From positions 9,288,231 through 9,352,230 of the forward strand of contig JABAKD010000029.1 in assembly GCA_012845835.1 (NCBI GenBank): a DNA stretch of 64,000 nucleotides, in the 5' to 3' direction. The stretch comes from Undaria pinnatifida (taxonomy: Eukaryota; Sar; Phaeophyceae; Laminariales; Alariaceae). Of this stretch, positions 1-12,075 are shown in pieces. The position numbers and the translations under genes were made by a program. The first letter of the stretch is position 1. Each line of letters starts with the position of its first letter. The notes below the pieces were generated by a model. That model was not told the DNA's origin, did not search any database, and was given only the letters and a program-made list of their open reading frames with translations.

Positions 1-169
1 AAAAATCTGTACGAAAAGATGCATATCGCGAGAACGAAAACACACAAATCAAGACTACATTTGTACGAAGTGTTCAACTCCATTCAAATATACACGAAAA
101 CGTACAAGTAAGTTATGATTACTGGTACAGCAGCACCGAAACACACAAAATGTCGACCAAGGCTTACGG

Positions 170-415
170 CAGGTAGGGGGGATGTTACGGGGATTTTATG
201 ATGACATTACGGTGATGTTATCATGATGTTATCATGATGCTATGATGATGTTATGATGGGGTTATGACGATGTCACGATGATGTTATGGTGATGTTATGA
301 AGATGTTATGATGATGTTATGATGTTATGATGATGTTATGATGATGTTATGATGGTGTTATTATGAAGATGTTATGAAGATGTTATGATGATGTTATGAC
401 GATGTTATGATATAC
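170..415 (+). repeat. GATGTTATGATG minisatellite (~12-bp period)
   Basis: About 20 copies of GATGTTATGATG or GATGTTATGAAG. Its downstream flank (GATATACCCCCCTTTTTCAA, TACCGG, ACTCGCACGAGCGAC) recurs in diverged form at 38705-38830 after a shorter GATGTTATGA stretch. Confidence 0.85.
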
Positions 416-419
416 CCCC

Positions 420-3400
420 CTTTTTCAATACCGGTTGGGCCACTCGCACGAGCGACTCTGTACCCATATAAAGGACACAAACAAACGACTATATTTTCTA
501 GGAGATTTTTGGTCGCCGTGTGGCTAACCATTCATTCCATTATGGATTCATATCGCACAATTAAAATATCACGATCAAAGATTCAAGCCACAAAGGAGCG
601 GAGGGGTCAGGGCGGTTCACTCGCGCGAGTGTTCCCCAACCACTGGGAAACAAAAACGGTCACCTCCCTACCGTATAGCCTTGTTGTGCTTTACTTTTTA
701 TCTGGTACGGATCTGTGCGAACAAATTAAATGCAATGTATTATTATCCAAAAACCATTGCGAAAACATTAAAACAGTCGCGAGATTACTTGTACGAAAAC
801 ATTTCATATATATGGCATTGCGCTTGGTATGTGTCCCCCGACTCGGCAGTTCCGATGCCCATATTGCGTTGATTATCTCCTGGCGCGGTGGTCTCCCAGC
901 GTGAACTCCGTTGGCGGTGATCCATTAGCGTGGCGGTCTCCTAGGACCGTGGCCACGGTATCCTGGAGGTTGTTTTTTTGGGCCTCTTTTTGCAGTAGCC
1001 CGACATGCCTCGCGAAAATGACCCGCGTATTCCCGTTGCGATCTTAAGCTAACTACCATATACTCAGTAGTGTGTATTTTCGTGCTATTTTCGGTTTGCG
1101 ATATGAAACCGCCTTGGGATGATTAGCTAAGCTATGGCACCGTCGGACCTAACAAATCGTCTAAAGTCATATTTTCTTTGAGGTGCAGTCACTGGGGCGA
1201 GTGGCTCAAACCCAGTATACTGTAGTGAAAAAGGGTGCCCCCCCCCCCAGCGTAGCCATGGTCCTAGCGCAAAGTCCGTTCGCGGTCCCCCCGCGCGGCG
1301 ATCCCCTATAAGTTAGTAGCGCACTACACCGTCAGTCAGAGATAGGTTTGACCAAAAAGTTTTATACTAAGTATACCCCCCTTGTTGCTCTCACATTATC
1401 TCGCTTAATCAAGTCCGCGGTCACACGTCAGGCTCCAGACACTCTCGGGGAGTGGAAGAATACCCAAGGAAAGAAGGAAAGAAACTAAACAAAACAAAAA
1501 GGGGTAGTTTATATATACATGTACGTAAACTTGGAAAGTGTATCAGTACATACCCCCATCATCGTAGCATTTTTTATTGTCCCGCCGTACCACTCGATCA
1601 ACTGAGAAACAACCTGAACGTCACAAGTATCGTTGCAGAGACTTTTTTTTTCGTTCTACAGCACACTATATCTTGTGTATATGCCTGCTGTGTGTAGACC
1701 ACTATTATAGTATATGAGACTGTTTACAAGGATGAGCTTCCAGTCTCGCGCACAGTCAGGTGTTGGTGGAGGGGCAGAGCTAGGGGCAGAGCTATGGGCA
1801 GTGCAGTGTGCTGAGGTCGCGGACAGCGATAGAGGCAGAAATGTTTGGTCAAACTGTTTTGGCCGCGCGCTGGTTACTATTTGACGACGCTCCTTAACCT
1901 GCTAATAACATCAAGAACAACATCAATGACAATAATAGTAGCAACAACATTAATGACAATATTCAAGTAACAACATTAATATCATCAAGCGAATCATCGA
2001 CATGCCATGTTCTTTGTTTTGCAAACCGATTGTTTTTTACTCCTGGGCGGCCACGGGTTTGTTCACCACGGTGCACAGTCTGTTTTCTCCAAACCAGTTG
2101 TTGTGTTAGGTGAGGTATGGAGTACTTCATCAAGAGAGAAACTCCAGAAAAAAAATGGTTGGTCACCTCTACCCCGCAGCACGTGTCGAGGAGTCTCAGA
2201 ACCAATTGCACACATCAGACAGATCATCCAGATCAGCTAGATCCTATAGCTGACATTATGGTGTGTCGTGCAAGATCTGTAGAACACAGACCCACCCCAG
2301 GAAACACGTGCTAGATCATTCAGAGTGTTATCCAGCTTGCACCCTGCAACTTTATCTGTAGACCATGCAGATCATACAGACCACAGGGATCCGTCTTCTC
2401 TGGAAGACACGGATCATACAGGTGATCAGTATGGGGATCTGATATGTAATGTGCTATGCGTGAACAATTGGTGCCACTTTTTTGCCGTAGCATGCGTCAG
2501 TTCCTTTACGTCTCCGGCGTGGTCTGCTATATTGGGCAATCGGCACTAAGCGATTGGTTGTTGTTTGTGCAACTCCTTCTATCACCACGAGACTCCTGCG
2601 GAGGATACGAATTCTCCTGGCCCTATAGTCTAAGCTGAGAAAATGTTTTCATCATTTATTTTTGACACGAGCCTGTGGGAAAAAATCGCGGGTGGAGACT
2701 CTGTTATGATATTGGGTTTAGTGTATCTGGAGGGTTCGGTTAGTAGTGGTGTCGGAACCTGCCCTTCCTTGCCCGAAACAAACGGAACACTATTTACGAT
2801 TGTGGGGGTAGGTGACCGTGGTCCATGCAAACGGGATTTCGAGCATAGGGGGCCTCGAACGGGGGGGGCTCCATGAGATCCCGTGACATGCTGCGCGCTC
2901 TGATGAATGTGGTATTCTATTACTGGTGGTGTTCAGACCAATAGCAGTGCCAAAGTATTCAGCAGGGCGCACAGTAATCCGGTAGGAACGGTCGCACTCG
3001 GAACGACATTTATTTGGTCAAAAGTGCAAACGGCTCGACAGACCACACTTTGTACCAGAACAAGCAGTCACCTGCCCTCAACCACATCCCTCACCGTCTT
3101 CCTTCGCTTCTTGATAGTGTATCCGTTATGCTATGGCATTCCGTGCCCCCCTTTCGCGGTGTTTGTTGTGGTTTATTAACAGCCTGTGTGGGTGCCCTAG
3201 GAGCAGAGCCAGAGGCACCCCTGCGTACGAGGTGGTACGAAGACGGTATCTACTACCGTAGAAGGCCCATAATTCACGAAAAAAAATCCAGAAAGTAGAA
3301 AGAAGCAAGGCTACTCGTAGTTCTCACTATTACTGCAACGTATTGTAGAGCAAAGACGGCAATTAGTAACAACAGTCTTTTTGAGACCCATGTACATAAA
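420..3400. other. No recognisable gene
   Basis: Contains the 618-631 palindrome, a repeat-G copy (1385-1455), AACATCAAT-type low-complexity sequence (1900-1990) and the GATC cluster. Open frames are all under 165 codons, overlap on both strands, and show no domain. Confidence 0.6.
2210..2445. repeat. Loose GATC-word cluster
   Basis: AGATCATCCAGATCAGCTAGATCC, CAAGATCTGTAG, CTAGATCATTCAG, GCAGATCATACAGACC and CGGATCATACAGGTGATC-like words, weaker than the other arrays. Confidence 0.4.
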
Positions 3401-3421
3401 GCGACCGCAAAAAAGATAGTA

Positions 3422-3760
3422 TAATGCTACGGGAAACCCTATTTGCAGGACGGGCCTGCAACGAATTCTTGCAGGACGTGCCTCTGATTGGCCACCTGCC
3501 GCTTTTTATTGCCCGCGTTTTTTTTTTGGCGAACGCCTGCCGAACGCGCGGCGAAGCCGCGCGAGGGCACTTTTAGCTCCACGTACCGGTCAAACGGTCA
3601 GGGGTCGGGTTGGAGTTAGGGTTAGGGTTAGGGTTAGGGTCAGGGTTAGGGTTAGGGTTGGGTGGGGTCTGTGCAGGTACCTGGAACAAAAGTGTGCCAA
3701 AACGTCCTGCAAGAATTCGTTGCAGGCCCGTCCTGCAAATAGGGGCTCCCCTAATGCTAC
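3422..3760. mobile_element. Non-autonomous Mutator-like MITE with telomere-type repeats inside
   Basis: Arms 3431-3478 and 3703-3751 are inverted. 38 bp (3441-3478 against 3703-3740) match perfectly, and the outer ends match with small gaps (GGGAAACCC / GGGGAGCCCC). Each arm holds GCAGGACG twice and a small internal palindrome. TAATGCTAC flanks both sides (3422-3430, 3752-3760) as a 9-bp target-site duplication, the size known for Mutator-like transposons. There is no transposase. The interior carries a TTAGGG array. Confidence 0.8.
3609..3662 (+). repeat. Interstitial telomere-type repeats (TTAGGG)n
   Basis: About eight TTAGGG or one-base variants in a row inside the MITE at 3422-3760. Confidence 0.85.
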
Positions 3761-4017
3761 GATCTTGTCGAGTGCAGGCAGCGGTCTGAGTACAGTTGAT
3801 ACCTCCATGTAAGATAACCCGACGAGTTAAGAGCGTTCAGGAGTCAAGAGTGGCCAACTCAGCATGTCCCGACACACTAAATGCTATATATATATATCCC
3901 ACTACAAATATGAGCAATATCTAGTGGAAAGAGCGCTTGTTTTGAATTGTCACGGGGCGCCCTTAAATCCAGGTACCCACCGTATCGACATGCTCCTAAT
4001 CTATACAACAAATTCAA

Positions 4018-4380
4018 TAATGCACTTCCATGGAATTTGATGGAAGCTTCCATAGAAGTAGTGGAAGCTTTTCTATATAAGTGAAAGTGAAAGTAAACAT
4101 AGTGGAAGAATTCGCGGAAGCTTCCAATTGAAGCCTTTACGGAAGCTTCCGGCGGCACTTCCCCGGAAGTCCCCACTACTTTTTTCATCGGTCTCCGTAC
4201 CAGCTTCCACTACTTCCACGGAAGCTTCCACTGTTTACACTCCCAATGCTTCCACGGACACTTATATTGTCGTGGAAGCAACAATAGAAGCTTCCATGGA
4301 AGTGGTGATCTCTCTCGAGCGTGCACTGCTTCCATGTTGTTCCATGGAAGCATCTATGGAAGCATCGATGGGAGCATCGA
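4018..4380. repeat. Palindromic-word array TTCCATGGAA/GGAAGCTTCC, block 1
   Basis: Dense degenerate copies of GGAAGCTTCC, TTCCATGGAAGC and GTGGAAGC separated by about 6-20 bp. Both strands look alike because each word is its own reverse complement. Open frames here (SMEAS-type runs) exist only because the words contain no stops. The block ends at a MITE (4381-4640). Confidence 0.8.
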
Positions 4381-4640
4381 TGGACGCGTGGTACGATAAA
4401 GGTGTACCACTTTTTTTCTGAGAGGTTCTTCAATTTTGGAGCTTAAGACCGCCCAAAAACTGATTTGGACGGGGGGAGGGGACTGCTGCACCGGATGAAA
4501 AACCCCACATGGCCTATGTACACGAAGAGAATCGTTCAAAAAACAAATGGTTTATTTCCGACGATTTGGGGTTAAGGAGCCCCGTCATTCAAAACAAAAA
4601 TAGCCAAAAAAAGTTATACCTCTATCGTAGCATGCGTCCA
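4381..4640. mobile_element. MITE family M1, copy 1 (inside the palindromic array)
   Basis: Terminal inverted repeats TGGACGCGTGGTACGATAAA and, from the other end, TGGACGCATGCTACGATAGA. Each continues GGTRTAMCACTTTTTTT. The interior shares TTCCGACGATTTGGGG and GAGCCCC with the other copies. No coding. It splits array blocks 1 and 2. Confidence 0.75.
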
Positions 4641-4850
4641 CCGTGTGCTTCCATTGCTTCCACGCACTTTCGATGGATTACTACGTGTAGTGGAAGCTTC
4701 CATTGGCAATTCCATAGACGCTTCCGAGGACCTGTGTTTGCATTCATTGACTTCCACAGGCTTCCATTTTGCGTCATGCGCTTCCACGAGGTTCCATCTA
4801 ACATCCTTCCGCTTACTTCCATGAACTTCCATCAGCTTCCACGTGTGTTG
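4625..4850. repeat. Palindromic-word array, block 2
   Basis: The same words as block 1 (GGAAGCTTCCAT, GCTTCCAC) in more decayed form, continuing on the far side of the inserted MITE. Confidence 0.7.
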
Positions 4851-4923
4851 CTTGACTCAACCTAAGCCTATTGACTTAGACGATGCTTGATTGGTGTGCA
4901 TTGGTAGTAATCTAGATCTCACT

Positions 4924-5243
4924 GCGCTTTTTTTCTATTCATCACGTTTTACTCTTCGGCTCATCTCGTAAGAGGTTGCACCCTCAGCAGCCTTCTGGAC
5001 AAGCCGCGGTCACAAGTGTCTTTCCTTTTCCCCCCCAGTATATGCCTCTATTTTCATCGGGCATTATCGCACTTTTCAGCTTTTATGCTCGTCGACTTTC
5101 GTCAAGCATTTTCTAACTCACGCTCTCGCGCAAGAAATGACCCAAAGAGCACGAGTATGCACTCGCGGGAGGATTCGATCCCGCATTATTGGCTTTAATA
5201 CCAGGGACGGCATTAATTCGCCTACCACTCCACAGGGGACGTC
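4924..5243 (-). mobile_element. tRNA-headed SINE, family S1, minus copy
   Basis: The minus strand starts GTCCCCTGTGGAGTGGTAGG (A-box region), then GGATCGAATCCTCCCGC (B box) and GAGTGCATACTCGTG. The body has CTCACGCTCTCGCGCAAG (plus strand) and CTGGACAAGCCGCGGTCAC, with an A-rich tail at the 4924 end. Confidence 0.7.
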
Positions 5244-5544
5244 TTCCGGAAGAACTTCATAGTAATCAGAACCCACGATATACGAAAAAAACATTATGTT
5301 CCTCTGTTTTTACCTACTACTTTTGATCCTGATTGCCTCGTTCCCGCGTAATAATGGTAAAGCCTCTAAGTCAGCGTGATTGGCAAGGCCCTAACTCGCT
5401 GCGCTTGGGTATTTGTTTAGGCCGCTGACAGCCTTAAGGTTAGGCCTCTGTGCATGGGCATCTCTAGATCGCTGGCAGCACTATGGTTAGGCCACTGTGC
5501 TTGTGGGAATGCTCTAGGTCGACGAGATAGGAAAATTTAGATGT

Positions 5545-6775
5545 ATGTCCTTGGAAGCTTCCATCTACTCCCATGGAAGCTGTAAGCTTCTACTTCTTGA
5601 AGCTTCCAATACCTCCACCAGTTCAATGGGCGAAATGTAATCCTTCCATGGAAGTGGTGAACGCTTGCTTGGAAGCAGTTTAATCTCACGTGGAATAAGT
5701 AGTGCAATCTTCCGTGGAAGCGGCGGAACTTCACCATGGAAGCATTGGAAGCTGACAGCATCCATTCTTCCAAGCTTCCACTACTTCCAAGGAAAATTTC
5801 ATTACTTCCATGGTTTGCTTCTACTACTTCTATGCAAACTGCTGCCATGGAAACTTCCACTATTCCCATGGAAGCCTCTACTACTCCCAAGTATAGTGCC
5901 GCCATGGAAGCTTCCATCACTTCTATGGAAGCAAGAATGTTCCGCTGCTTCCAAGAAAACTCCCCCTGCTTCCACTACTTCCATTGACTGGTAAACGCTT
6001 GCCTAGAAGTATAGAAACTACCATTGGAGCAGTGGAAGCTACCGTGGAATTGGCGGAAGCTTTCATGAAAGTGGTCGAAGCTTTCATGGAAACAACGCAA
6101 GCTTCCAGCGTCCATGGAAACAGCGGAAGCTTCCAGCTTCCATAGACGTGGAAGCTTCCAAGTTTCTACCATTTTCATGGAAGCTTCCACTATTCCCATG
6201 GAATGTTCTACTACTCCCATGGGAACTGCTTCCTCCATGGAAACTTCGACTACTTCCATGGGATTTTACATCGAAGTTCAAACGGTTCCATAGAGAGTTC
6301 TGTGAAATATTCTACTAATTATATATGAAAGTTTTCACTCCTTCCATGGAAACTGCTTCCATGCAAATCTCCGCAACTTCCTTGGAAATTCCAATGCACC
6401 ACTGCCATAGGAGGCCGCCATGGCAGTGATTTCTTCCGTGTCAGTACGTGGCCCTGAACGAGTCTTCCACAAGCTCCCAAGGAAGTGATTAATCCTTCTG
6501 TGAAAATGCACGAGAGTTTCTATGGAAATAGATTCCATGAAAGTAGTCGAATATTTCAAGGAAACGTTCTGACTTCCATGGAAGCACTGGAAGCCGCCAT
6601 GTAAGTAGTTTCCATGGAAATAGTGGTAACTTCGATGGAGGCAGTGGAAACTTCGTTTTTGACGAGTCCATGTACTTCCTTCGTGGAAGTAGCGAAGAGT
6701 TTCGTGGAAGTAGAAGAAGCTTCTAAAGAAGTAGTGGAACCTTTCATGGAACCTCATATCTGCTTCCACGAACAA
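5545..6775. repeat. Palindromic-word array, block 3 (~1.2 kb)
   Basis: The largest block. TTCCATGGAA or one-base variants recur dozens of times, linked by CTACT, GCTGCC or AGTGGAAG spacers. Spacing varies, about 15-40 bp, so it is not a simple tandem repeat. It is the same family as 4018-4850; the gap between is a SINE (4924-5243) and ~300 bp of unrelated sequence. All open frames inside are repeat artefacts. Confidence 0.8.
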
Positions 6776-6779
6776 CAAC

Positions 6780-8260
6780 GCGTTCGCAAGACCGAAGGAC
6801 CAACCGTCGTTTTGTCGAATGTAGAGCTACGTACCGAGTACATTGAAAATGGCTTCGTTGCTGCACAACAACCATGGTCAGTAGCCAATCGGTTCGTTCT
6901 CTGGGATATGGTCGTCTGATATACCTAGCAGTTCATAGAGCACGGCAGCAGTGCAACGAGCTGCTACATTTCTACAGTAGTAGCACTTTTTGTTCAGAAT
7001 GTTAGATTAGTTCATTAAGAACACCACGTATGGGCTACAGTTGTACGGTTTCATAGGTACCGTTTCATTGTGCGGCCGAACCCCACGAACGCGGTGGAGT
7101 TGACCTGAGGGTTTCTAGTATTGGTTTCCAAGAATCGCGCGGCATTTCCAGAGTTCCCCCTCAACGTATTCTATTTCGGTTTTGTTGAGCTGTGATCGAT
7201 AACCGTGCAACTCGCACTCATTCTTACTCCCTTCGTCTTTCGGCCGTCTCCTCTTCGAGTCAACCGACAACCAACACAACTGGGGCCTTAGAACGCCATC
7301 CGTTTCACCAGCTTTGCAAAGTCAACGCCCATGCTCATACCGGCGAGGTAACACCGAGTCAGAGTGCTTGCCTATGTATGGTAAAATTGTCCAACTCAAC
7401 TCATCTTCTGTCGCAAGATACACGCGACATGCGAGTTAATGTATCCAATAGGTCGTGAGCCTCGACATGTGCAAGCACTGCAGGGCTACGGGTTACAAGG
7501 CAAGTCTCGACTGACGCTTGCTACGATAAGGTTGGTACTGTTTGGCCACAGCGTTTCTGCCTCACGGGGCTCCTCAACTGAGTACCTGCGCAACATCGTC
7601 AGAACACCGTTTACGTTTTGCTACAACATTCGGTATGTACGTACAAAGCCATATGATTGTCCGTCGGGTTGAGCTTTTATTTTTCTCATGCCTCGTTTTT
7701 CGTAACGAGCTTCTCAAGCGAGGATCCTCGGAAAGTAAAACGTGCGCCCTACCGCACAGCACGCATCGAGTACGACCGTGTCCCGAGGACCCCAAACTTC
7801 TGCATCCGTTGTGAACTGGACTGCTCAACAGAGTTGCCAGGATCAGTCATCGTCACCTTCAACAGGAGCTGCGGAGAGCTGCAACAACAGGCTGTGGGCG
7901 GCTGCAACATCCTATCATTGTATCGTCGGCAGACTACCTGAAGCAAAAAGGTATATGTAGAACGTCACGAGCAACAACATAAATATCAACCTCGTAAACG
8001 CCGTACGAGGAATTAGGTCTTACGCTGGAGAAGAACCCGAAAACTTCGGAGACAGGCACACAAACAATGGCGTCGTCCTCATCAACCAACGCCCTGACAC
8101 ATGTTCGTTGGCGGAGGGCCAGGTCAAACAGACTGGTGAGGAAGCGGATCGGGCTGAACATGTGAGCGCGCCACCGCTCCTGACTAAAAATTTTCTGTTA
8201 TTATAGTATTTTCACGATTCAAGTTGCATGCGGCATGTTGCTGATTTGCCTTTTCTGGGG
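6780..8260. other. No recognisable gene; possible 5' part of the copia-like element
   Basis: Open frames up to 101 codons without recognisable domains. Since the gag remnant starts near 8268, an LTR and leader could lie here, but no matching second LTR was found downstream. Confidence 0.4.
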
Positions 8261-8267
8261 AAAACCT

Positions 8268-8870
8268 GCTGCAACAGGCCGTATTCGACCATGCCAACCG
8301 GGACTTGTACGCAATCTTGTAATTAGTAGCAGACAAGGCGGCGGCTCTCCTGGTGGTCGTTCACGCTTACATAGAGCGCGGGACCCATGATGGCGGGTAG
8401 AAGTCGATTGAAGTCCTGGTGGAAAGGCACCTCCAGATCACCAACGAGGACATCCGCGAGTTGCTGGTGGTGGGAGCGGCAACGGCCGTGAAACCTGATA
8501 ACCCTGGCCCACTATCATACTATAAAGGCAAACCGTTTGCGCAGACGGCTGACCACAGTGAAGGAAGCCGTCTTCTAGCGTCACTTCAAGGACATCATCT
8601 TCCAAGGACTCCAAGAAATTCACCGATATACCAAAATGACGACATGCGAGGACCAACTTTGATCCATTAAAAGTCCAGGCCACCATGTATCTGCCGTCCG
8701 TACCAACAGGAATTGTCACGCGTCAGGCAAGGGTGGGCTTGTCGCAGGGCTTGGTACGTGGAGCCAGCACCTGACCTAGTCAGCATCATCTGCCACCGCT
8801 GCAGAAATCAGGACTGGCCGTGCTCGGCAAGAACAACCCCAAGCGGGGAAACGGCCACCCGTGTATCAAC
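8268..8870 (+). pseudogene. Ty1/copia-like gag remnant
   Basis: From about 8268 the frame reads LQQAVFDHANRDLYAIL, stop, LVADKAAALLVVVHAYIERG, stop, SIEVLVERHLQITNEDIREL. After a shift, RHFKDIIFQGLQEIHRYTKM appears. The order and wording match copia-type gag (UBN2-like). At 8780-8830 a decayed zinc knuckle (CHRCRNQDWPC, the His missing) follows. Two in-frame stops and at least one frameshift are present. No protease, integrase or RT was found downstream, where a MITE starts at 8881. Confidence 0.6.
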
Positions 8871-8880
8871 ACGAAACCTA

Positions 8881-9138
8881 GGACGCGTGCTACGATAGGG
8901 GTGCACCATTTTTTTTCTGAGATTCCTCAATTTGGGAACTTAAGGCATCTCTCCGGAAAAAAAAAACTGCTTTGGTGGAAAAAAAAACTGATATCGGATG
9001 AGAAGTCTCATGGCCTAGGTATGCAACGAAAATCATGAAGAAAAAATTGCCTACTTCCGACGGTTTTGGGTTGAGGAGCGCCACCATGTTCAGAAACCGT
9101 TTCAGAGAAAAGTGCTACCTCTATCGTAGCGTGGGTCC
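8881..9138. mobile_element. MITE family M1, copy 2
   Basis: Ends GGACGCGTGCTACGATAGGG and, inverted, GGACCCACGCTACGATAGAG. The interior has CTCAATTTGGGAACTTAAG, CATGGCCTAGGTATGCA and TTCCGACGGTTTTGGG as in copy 1. It lies directly after the copia-like gag remnant. Confidence 0.75.
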
Positions 9139-11423
9139 TGAGGAGAGTTTGTGGACACTCCGAATACGGGTTGCTCGCTTCACCAAGACCAGCTCTCACG
9201 ACAACGACGACTAATACAAGCATGGAGCCTCACGCCCGAAGGACGGCAGCGTGTTTCCTGATGTTACCTTCGGCGCCCACTCCTTTTCCGGTAAGAGCGA
9301 CTATAATCTGGCCATCTACTTCGACGACTACGGCGGCGGCTTCCAGTTCTAAGAGTTCATGAACGCTTGAATCAAAGAGTGATATTGACTGGGATTGCCG
9401 GAGCAGCATCGTTGCCTGGTATCGTCAGCTGTATACTCTACAAGAGCCGTGCAGAGGTATCATCATCTCCAGGTGTCGCCTCAACGTATGGTCACGCCGA
9501 TGAAGACCTTCCACGGGATCGCTGCAAACAGTATAAGCGCGGGAGATTGCCGGAAAGACCACGCTAGGATTCACAGCAGCACTGCTTGTTGAGACTGCCG
9601 GAGTTTCCGGAACCCCCGTAACAGCACGAGGTGGGATCGTCGGGATGTCTTTCGAGACCACATCATGCTTTGAAATTACCGGAGGAGTTCGTCTTCTGCA
9701 ATAGCTGCATCACGAATCGATCGTGTAAGCCTACCGGTACATTGATCATGGGTTTGCTGAACGCCGTCTTCGTTTAGCACTAAATGCCTTATTTGTATGG
9801 AAGGAATCAGAAACGTGGTAGGTTGCTTACATATATCTCTTGGTTTGCAAGCTGACCATTGAAATACTGGCTTTCCTGATATGCAGATCGGAGATTTAGC
9901 AGGAAGACGCATTTTGTCGTTTGGTAACACATGATTGCCTGCCGTCAACTGTCCATCCGCTCTTTGGGCCGTATTTTATAAAAAATATTTTACGGACGTC
10001 AGCTGTGAGTTCGACGGATTTTGCACGATAAAAGTGTGGGGGTGAAACATAACGTATGATAGTGCTGATGTTCGACTGGTATCATATATTAGAAGCAAAG
10101 CCTGCCGCCAACGAAGGACGCGGTAGTATTTTAGCATTCGGAGTAATGTCGTACCGAGTATGCCTGTCTTAGTATATGTATAGTGAGACCCGCAGCGGTC
10201 TCTGAGGTCATAGGTTGTGGCTTTGCTGTTGGTATGCTCGTCCCTTCTCAAAGCCTTTCACAGCAGTATACCTTCGCGTTGTACCTGTTGCGTTAGCTGT
10301 AGACGGATTCATTACCCATCGTAAGCGAGGTGGGCAATAAAAATATATGTTTTTTGCGACGTGGCATAGGAGTCACGAATCTTCGTGGTGGTATAGCAAT
10401 GGATCTAACACGTAAACAGCTGCACGAGGTATCAAGGGATGGTTTCGCCGAGCAGACACAACAATGCATGCTATGACAACCAATCGACAAAATTCAGAGT
10501 AAGTATCATGCACGTACGTTACAGTAGACCAAGTTTTCTACAACATATTTTTCATAGCAAAAGCGGGAATTTACTTTGTCACCTCCATCGAGGGGTCGTG
10601 TTGATGTAGTTATTTCGCAGATCCGTGATGCAGTAGCCTACAGCAGTACCAGCACTACGCTACCAATAGCCAATGGTCGATAGTAGCGTGGGATACTAAA
10701 AATTGAAGACCATACCAATATAGCAATTGGTACGTTTGGTACATAAGCACAACAAACAGCAGAAAGAGTGTATCTACGTACGTGTTTCTTCGCAGTAGTC
10801 GTCAAAATGTGACTACAATGCAGAAAAAACGTTACAAGACAATAGTATTGGTCGAGTCGGCAGTTGGCTGTGGGGATATTAGCCACAACACGGAGTAGCG
10901 ACGTCCACGAGCAATTATCAAGGAACATGGCTGTCGGTCGGTCAGTGCAAAGATCCGTACTGTGCAGCTAACCGTAGAGTGGGCAGTGTGCCGAGCAATG
11001 TCGAGGGTGGTTGCACTCCACCTCGAGCACAACTCTCCCCTTTTGCTTTAGTACTCGTCTTTACCTAGAGAACGCCACCTTTTCAACGTCATACATATCT
11101 TCCGAGGGAAGCTCACGAGTCCGCCCAACAGTGGCTTGATCCAAGCTCCTGGACCAGCTGCCACATTATGCGGACAACCCGCTAACACCTTTTTGCAATA
11201 GCTTAATATGCTAACAGATTTTCATTTCCATCCAATTCATTACCTTTTCTTTGTAGAATTTAGAACCACGTACTGAACTACGCGCGCAGCACTAGGAATC
11301 ACCGCCATACTGCCAAAAAAGGCAGCCTACTTTTGGCACCACATTGGCGTCTACAACAAAATTCAAGTATCGGACGAAAACACGTCGTCAAGTAGTACTA
11401 GAAGACCAAAAATGTCCAAACCA

Positions 11424-11581
11424 AAGCCGTACACGAATACTACGTAAATAGAACAGTTGCCATGTACCCAGATATAATGTAGAGCAGGGTCACAGCAGCA
11501 CAAAGCCGTACACGAATACTACGTAAATAGAACAGTTACCGTGTACCCAGATATAATGTAGAGCAGGGTCACAGCAGCACA
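11424..11581 (+). repeat. Two tandem 79-bp copies
   Basis: AAAGCCGTACACGAATACTA .. GAGCAGGGTCACAGCAGCAC is present twice in a row, with only two or three differences. Confidence 0.9.
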
Positions 11582-11899
11582 AACACCAACAGAAAACAAC
11601 TTCGATTGCATAGCGTACTACTACTAGACGGAGGGAGGCGAGCGGGCCTATTCATAAGCGCGTCCACTTCTTGGGGGGGGGGGACGAACACGAGCGTGAG
11701 TGCTGCATGCAACAACCACAGGTACAGCACGAATCTTCAGAGCAAAATAGAATGAAAACGGAAAAAAGCACTGTCATAAAACTATTCGTTCAAAGCGTTG
11801 GCAAGAATAAACTATCGGACGCGACGCAAATGCGGCAGTCCCTTTTCGTTTCGTGCGTACTCAAGAGCCATCCCACGGTAGGGCTTGCAGCATCAGATC

Positions 11900-12075
11900 A
11901 GTCCCTGAGCTCCTCACATGAGGAACTCAATATCTCACCCGAAAAATACCTTCGAAGGCATTCGTTCGCACTACCCCACCAAGCTTCTATTAATATGCCT
12001 TAGCCCTAAAACAATATGTACTCGTGAAATTGCTTCCCTAACCGGTAGTTCCTCACATGAGGAGCTCAGTTGGCC
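11900..12075 (+). repeat. Repeat pair with 36800-36950
   Basis: CTCACCCGAAAAATACCTTC, GAAGGCATTCGTTCGCACTA .. CCGGTAGTTCCTCACATGAG. The 36.8-kb copy has CTCACCCGAAACAAGACTTC and CCGGTAGTTCCTCGCCTGAG. Purpose unknown. Confidence 0.6.

Noticed and set aside
5537-6778. Met-Glu-Ala-Ser-rich frames up to 147 codons on both strands
   Set aside because: By-products of the TTCCATGGAAGC array; present on both strands and in several frames at once.
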